Program-made: the position numbers and the translations under genes | Shown: one piece after another, positions 13,585 to 16,675 of the stretch | Layout of the letters: each line of letters begins with the position of its first letter | Numbering within the stretch: the stretch's first letter is position 1 | Source of the DNA: JACTUC01 sp964477685 | Lineage (GTDB): Archaea; Thermoproteota; Methanomethylicia; Methanomethylicales; Methanomethylicaceae | Reading direction: 5' to 3' | Length of the DNA: 16,675 bases | Assembly (NCBI GenBank): GCA_964477685.1 | Contig: CAYZHK010000033.1 | Span: 1-16,675 of the forward strand | Notes under the pieces: model-generated | What the model saw: only the letters and a program-made list of their open reading frames with translations | Databases searched by the model: none | What the model was told of the DNA's origin: nothing

Positions 13585-15089
13585 TGGCTAACCTCCTGGA
13601 AGCAGAGGGCTCCGGGCTTGAGGATGCCCTTGGGGTCGAAGATCCGCTTCACCCTCCTTAGGGTCTCGATGGTCTCCGGGGGCACCCTCTCGAACATGCC
13701 GGCAGCCCACTCGCCGTAGGGCCTGCTGAAGAAGGCGCCGCCCTCCATAAGGGAGCGGCTGAGCGAAGTGAAGGCTCGCGCCGTCTCCTCCACCTCGGCG
13801 CCGCTCTTGGGGTCGTAGTGGAGCTGGAACTCGAGGTGGCAGTTGCATCCCTGAAGGAGCGGCTGGATGTAGACGCCGAAGTCCCTCAGGTATGCCGGGC
13901 TGTCCCTGAGCGTCTCCCGGGCAATGCCGACGAAGGAATCGGCGCGGTCTAGGGTGGTGATGAAGAAGATCGGCTGGCAGGCCCCCCTGCTCCGGTACTG
14001 CCATGGCCTCTCGCAGGCCGAGGAGAGGGCCGCCAGCATGCCTTCGTTGCTGATGCCATCAAGCCCCGTCTCCGGGCTCGCCCCGCTCCTCCGGGCGATC
14101 TCCGCCAGGTCGGATTCCAGGTATGCTACCCTCTCCCCGGCGGACTCGCCGCGCCCGGAGAGTACGGCCACCAGCAGCCATTCCCTCAGCCCGGGCATGA
14201 TCCCCTGCGGGTCGCCGGTCTCGCCTGCGGCGAGGGAGGAGAATGCCCTCCTGTTCATGATCATCAGTTCGTCGCCGATGCGGAACTTGAGGAGGCCGTG
14301 GGCGAAATCCCTGAGGCCGCCAAGGTCATCGGCCTGGGCATAGCGGACCTTCTGGAGGCTTGGCTTCAGCTCGCACTTCAGCGTCGCCCACGTTGCGATG
14401 GCGAGGGTCCCCTGCGCCCCCTGGACCGTCTGGAAGAGGCTGAACTGGGTTGGCCCCATGGGGTTCTTCTGGGCGGACCCGGCTGCCAGCTGCTCCTCTA
14501 GGGTGCCCGGTCCGGCGGCGGAGCCGGTCCGGAAGAGGTCACCGGTCCCGAAGACCAGCTCGGTGCAGAGGAGGGGGTCCGAGGCGTCCCAGTGGTACCG
14601 GGGGATCGTGACGGGCTCCCGCTCCAGGGCGCTGGCGAGGACGGACTTGCCCTTCCGGGGGCAGAGGGGCTGGAGGAGCCTCAGCCCCTGCCTTTCCACC
14701 TCCGGTATCAGCTGGCCGAAGGTGACGCCCGGCTCGACCATCGCCACCCGGTTCTTGCGGTCGATCCTGAGGATACTGTTCATCTTTGATAGGTCCATAA
14801 CGAGGGAGCCGGGACGGGTCGGGACGGTGTCGCCCCTCTGGCGGTAGCCTGGGGCCGAGCTCACGGCGATGACAGGGGCGCCGTGCTCCGCGGCAAAGCG
14901 GACTATCAGCTGGACGTCCGCTGTGCTCCTGGGCCACGCTACGAGGGCCGGCGGCAGGGGCTTCGCGAAGCTGTCGTCCCGGGAGTATGATTCCAACACC
15001 TGGGGGTCTCTGGAGGCCGCCTCCCAGCCCAGTGAGCCGACAAGTTTGTCATAGATATGGGGAGGCGGGATGGTCTCCATGGGACTCAT
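13581..15089 (-). CDS. FAD-linked oxidase, GlcD-like (first gene of the redox operon)
   Basis: 502 residues. The PCMH FAD domain spans about 40-240: ALVAWPRSTADVQLIVRFA, a variant flavin loop APGYRQRGDTVP, LVMDLSKMNSILRIDRKN, MVEPGVTFGQLIPEVE and, near 225, QGAQGTLAIATWATLK. The usual glycine-rich GGxxAxNAGG stretch of GlcD is replaced by SVLASALEREPVTIPRYHWD, so this is a divergent branch. The C-terminal cap ends RIFDPKGILKPGALCF, the family's typical RFDPxGxLNPGK-like tail. ATG 15089 is close behind the TATA box at 15115-15122; ATG 15080 is an alternative with a GGATGAG site. It shares 4 nt with the Fe-S gene. No signal peptide, so it should work in the cytoplasm. The substrate may be a hydroxy acid or an unrelated alcohol. 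Confidence 0.85.
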   Translation of the reverse strand: MSPMETIPPPHIYDKLVGSLGWEAASRDPQVLESYSRDDSFAKPLPPALVAWPRSTADVQLIVRFAAEHGAPVIAVSSAPGYRQRGDTVPTRPGSLVMDLSKMNSILRIDRKNRVAMVEPGVTFGQLIPEVERQGLRLLQPLCPRKGKSVLASALEREPVTIPRYHWDASDPLLCTELVFGTGDLFRTGSAAGPGTLEEQLAAGSAQKNPMGPTQFSLFQTVQGAQGTLAIATWATLKCELKPSLQKVRYAQADDLGGLRDFAHGLLKFRIGDELMIMNRRAFSSLAAGETGDPQGIMPGLREWLLVAVLSGRGESAGERVAYLESDLAEIARRSGASPETGLDGISNEGMLAALSSACERPWQYRSRGACQPIFFITTLDRADSFVGIARETLRDSPAYLRDFGVYIQPLLQGCNCHLEFQLHYDPKSGAEVEETARAFTSLSRSLMEGGAFFSRPYGEWAAGMFERVPPETIETLRRVKRIFDPKGILKPGALCFQEVSQ

Positions 15090-15114
15090 CCTTGGTATCT
15101 TAGGTCTACGTGTG

Positions 15115-15122
15115 CTTTAAAT
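15115..15122 (-). promoter_or_regulatory. TATA box of the redox operon
   Basis: ATTTAAAG on the minus strand, in the 81-bp gap between two co-oriented genes, predicts transcription starting near 15093, almost directly at ATG 15089. The five-gene operon below would therefore have its own nearly leaderless promoter. Confidence 0.5.
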
Positions 15123-15170
15123 GATGATGAAGCCGGCTCAGGTTCCATAGGCATGGGTGGGCGCAGCCAC

Positions 15171-15587
15171 TCAGGCGATCTTCTGGCCGGCGTTTGGCCC
15201 GATCTGCACCAGGACCTCCAGGGGCTCCAAGACCCAGACGGCGCGGACATCCATACCCCTCTGCTTGATGTTCTCCTTAAAGGAGTCAAAGAGGGGGCCA
15301 GAGGTCATCGAGGCCTTGACGCGGCACCGCACCTGGTAGGCCTGCGACTGCCCTCCGGGCGCCAATTTCACTGCCAGGGTGGAGACCCTCTCATTGTTCT
15401 CGGCTGCCTTGCGGAGGTTCTCATGGGCCTCGTGCATGAATATTGTGGCGCAGACAATGGTGTTTGAGTCCACGACCCTCATGGACCCGAGGGGGATGAC
15501 GTGGAGGTCCTCTCCGGACCTGGTGGCGAGCACCTTGATGGCCGCCGGGTCATTGTAAACGTCCATAACTTCCTTCGGTATGGGCAT
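15171..15587 (-). CDS. Pyridoxamine 5'-phosphate oxidase-like (FMN split-barrel) protein
   Basis: 138 residues. The pattern VMDVYNDPAAIKVLATRSGED, then LHVIPLGSMRVVDSNTIVCA, then MHEAHENLRKAAENNERVST and a strand VLEPLEVLVQIGPNAGQKI fits small PNPOx-like flavin-binding split-barrel proteins. Archaeal members often bind FMN or F420, with substrate not predictable. ATG 15587 lies behind GGTGAT and a TATA box at 15618-15627. The gene stands just upstream of the redox operon and faces the same way, but the operon has its own TATA box, so co-regulation is possible rather than shown. Other assignments in the same fold (e.g. flavin reductase) cannot be excluded. Confidence 0.75.
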   Translation of the reverse strand: MPIPKEVMDVYNDPAAIKVLATRSGEDLHVIPLGSMRVVDSNTIVCATIFMHEAHENLRKAAENNERVSTLAVKLAPGGQSQAYQVRCRVKASMTSGPLFDSFKENIKQRGMDVRAVWVLEPLEVLVQIGPNAGQKIA

Positions 15588-15617
15588 AGCATCACCAGGT
15601 TAGATTCTGCCTAACGG

Positions 15618-15627
15618 GGATATAAGG
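15618..15627 (-). promoter_or_regulatory. TATA box of the PNPOx-like gene
   Basis: The sequence CTTATATCC on the minus strand lies about 35 nt upstream of ATG 15587 and predicts a transcript start near 15598 with a leader of about 10 nt containing GGTGAT. Confidence 0.5.
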
Positions 15628-15691
15628 GTAGACATCTGCCCCTCAAGGGCAGGGGAGGGGGCTTTCCGGGAGTGGCGGCGTCGAGCTTGAT

Positions 15692-16081
15692 TTATCCAAA
15701 AACCTTGATCTCGGAATGACCCTTGGCGCGCTCGTATAGCGGCCCCCGCCGAAGGAGGCCCAGGGCGATTCCGCTGCCTCGGACCATGAGCAGGCGGGCC
15801 CGGGGCTCCAGACCGACCTCTGGAGGGAGGTATATCCGGCCCCCATCCCCCATCTTGCCAGTCGCAAGGATCCGCCGGCTGATGGGAGGGTTCCCCCGGA
15901 TGTTGGCGCACCTCCCGATCCCGAAGCCTCCGGAGGTTCTGCTGCCCATTGTGAAGGCAACCTCAGCCCCCGGCAGGAGTTGGTACTCCAGGCATGCCTC
16001 CGGGGGGAGGGTGATTTCCCGCTGCGCCCCCACCATCGCCCAGCCAAAAACCCACTTGCCACCGGCCCTCAGCCTCGGCAT
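15692..16081 (-). CDS. Conserved-looking protein of unknown function, two similar halves
   Basis: 129 residues, not recognised. It shows two related segments: residues 21-54 (REITLPPEACLEYQLLPG and TMGSRTSGGFGI) and 81-110 (GRIYLPPEVGLEPRARLL and VRGSGIALGLL). Each begins with a basic residue and an I-x-LPPE strand, then a Gly-containing second strand. This layout resembles the swapped-hairpin SpoVT-AbrB fold, where one half gives a DNA-binding hairpin, and repeated in tandem it could form an intramolecular dimer. The similarity is weak, judged by eye. ATG 16081 is the only reasonable start; no clear TATA box or strong ribosome binding site is seen before it. The neighbour upstream is a divergent B12-radical SAM gene. 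A regulatory role is a guess. Confidence 0.6.
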   Translation of the reverse strand: MPRLRAGGKWVFGWAMVGAQREITLPPEACLEYQLLPGAEVAFTMGSRTSGGFGIGRCANIRGNPPISRRILATGKMGDGGRIYLPPEVGLEPRARLLMVRGSGIALGLLRRGPLYERAKGHSEIKVFG

Positions 16082-16277
16082 AGCTCAATTCTCTGGAGGC
16101 TCCGGCTGATTACCGTTGCGTCAGGGGTTTTCAGGGCAGACCCATTGGGGGGACCACTTCCAAGGCGGACCCGGGCCAGTCCCGCCATGGGCGGGCCCCG
16201 ATTCGAGGCGCCTTCCATGATAATTTTATTGCCTAGTATGAGAATCTATACAGGGAGGCAGTGTAGGGGGATGTAGG
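16082..16277. other. 196-bp divergent intergenic region with a G/C hairpin
   Basis: It separates two divergent genes. A perfect 6-bp inverted repeat CCCGCC-ATG-GGCGGG lies at 16181-16195 with extra G/C runs around it that could pair in alternative ways. AT-rich promoter candidates for the rightward gene follow near 16219-16252. I see no complete tRNA, no small gene with a believable start and no terminator for the leftward gene. Confidence 0.5.
16219..16274 (+). promoter_or_regulatory. Promoter candidates of the B12-radical SAM gene
   Basis: TAATTTTATT (16221-16230) is the better TATA candidate, and AATCTATAC near 16243-16251 a second. A G-rich stretch (GTAGGGGG at 16263-16270) before ATG 16278 can serve as ribosome binding site. 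Which box is used cannot be told from the sequence. Confidence 0.4.
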
Positions 16278-16675
16278 ATGGCAAAGGTCCTCCTGGTTAA
16301 TCCGCCTGAGAGAACCGAACTTGCCAAGGTAATGGGGATATGCGCCCCTCCTCTTGGCCTCATGTATCTGGCAGCTTACCTTGAGAAGAACGCCATCCCG
16401 GTGGAGATACTGGACGCGAACGTTCTCGGCTATGGTCCCAAGAGGGTGGCAGAGGAGGCGAAGAGGGGCGGAGCGGACATCGTGGGCATAACGGCCGCAA
16501 CGCCCACCATAGGGGCGGCCCTTGCAACGATGGAAGCGGTGAGGGGGGCCAGACCGGATGTGGTGGGCCTTATCGGCGGCGTCCACCCCACCTTCATGCC
16601 TGGAGAGGTGCTGGGGGAGTGCCAGGCATTGGACGTGGTGGCGAGGGGGGAGGGGGAGGAGACCCTCCTCGAGCT
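16278..16675 (+). CDS. B12-binding-domain radical SAM protein, N-terminal part (runs off window)
   Basis: 132 complete codons are visible and the frame is open at the right edge. The start MAKVLLVNPPE, then ICAPPLGLMYLAAYLEK, VEILDANVLG, DIVGITAATPTIGAALATME, GLIGGVHPTFMPGEVL and VVARGEGEETLLEL is the classic B12-binding domain found before radical SAM domains (hopanoid, lipid and cofactor C-methylation or ring-forming enzymes, BchE/Mmp10-type relatives). The radical SAM CxxxCxxC motif would lie beyond the window. The AxxPTxxxA segment is typical and no DxHxxG motif is seen, so cobalamin may be bound base-off without a His ligand. ATG 16278 sits after a G-rich site and gives the family N-terminus. 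Product and substrate cannot be assigned. Confidence 0.85.
   Translation, partial: MAKVLLVNPPERTELAKVMGICAPPLGLMYLAAYLEKNAIPVEILDANVLGYGPKRVAEEAKRGGADIVGITAATPTIGAALATMEAVRGARPDVVGLIGGVHPTFMPGEVLGECQALDVVARGEGEETLLE

Noticed and set aside
15636..15652. Hairpin CTGCCC-CTCAA-GGGCAG between two minus-strand genes
   Set aside because: It has only a 6-bp stem and no T tract after it on the minus strand, so it is not a convincing terminator for the gene ending at 15692; it may be chance.
16196..16215. GATTCGAG reminiscent of a tRNA T-arm
   Set aside because: I could find no matching acceptor, D-arm or anticodon arm on either strand around it, so no tRNA is called.
15980..16276. 98-codon plus-strand frame ending just before the B12-radical SAM gene
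   Set aside because: Half of it is antisense to the 129-residue gene, its composition is rich in Arg and Pro as shadow frames are, and no ribosome binding site precedes it.

Overview
The window is a gene-dense, high-GC stretch that reads as archaeal. TATA-like boxes (TTATATAT, TTAATATA, CATATATAC, TTTAAA) sit a short distance upstream of most transcription-unit starts. Several genes have TTG starts behind GGAG-type ribosome binding sites, arginine is often AGG, and the gene content fits: an S-layer-type glycoprotein, a dolichyl-phosphate-mannose-synthase-like enzyme, an HdrD-like iron-sulfur protein and an extracellular caspase-fold protein. I cannot assign the lineage more closely. I see no rRNA, tRNA, IS element, CRISPR array or phage gene.

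Left part (1-9209) is a cell-surface and glycosylation region. The tail of a small two-helix membrane protein converges on a secreted caspase-like protease. Next come a GT2 dolichol-phosphate sugar synthase and a large polytopic GT-C-like protein, both on the minus strand. The polytopic gene is divergent from a secreted protein with two Ig-like repeats, a probable S-layer C-terminal domain and 14 N-glycosylation sequons. On the plus strand follow an unusual fusion (GT87/PIG-M-like membrane mannosyltransferase joined to a cytoplasmic GT2 domain) and, with a 4-nt overlap, a GT4 glycosyltransferase. Together they could make a lipid-phosphate sugar donor, build a glycan with cytoplasmic and outward-facing transferases, and decorate the nearby sequon-rich protein. 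No oligosaccharyltransferase (AglB) is present here.

Middle part (9225-15089) is a tight five-gene minus-strand operon, read from 15089 downwards: a GlcD-type FAD oxidase, an HdrD/GlcF-like protein with two Fe-S motifs and two CCG domains, a second full-length FAD oxidase, a CrtC/AttH-like lipocalin-fold protein, and a DUF1801 (YdhG-like) protein. Three junctions overlap or are 1 nt apart, so translation is probably coupled. The likely job is oxidation of an unknown substrate, perhaps an isoprenoid or other hydrophobic compound, with electrons passed to an Fe-S reductase.

Right part (15171-16675) holds a PNPOx-like flavin-binding split-barrel protein, an unrecognised 129-residue protein with two similar halves resembling AbrB-type hairpins, and the start of a B12-binding radical SAM protein that runs off the window. 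No gene-free stretch exceeds 300 bases; the largest are 16082-16277 and 4155-4332.

The points most worth following are the surface glycosylation locus with its GT-C/GT2 fusion, the neighbouring extracellular caspase, and the double-GlcD/HdrD/CrtC-like redox operon of unknown substrate.
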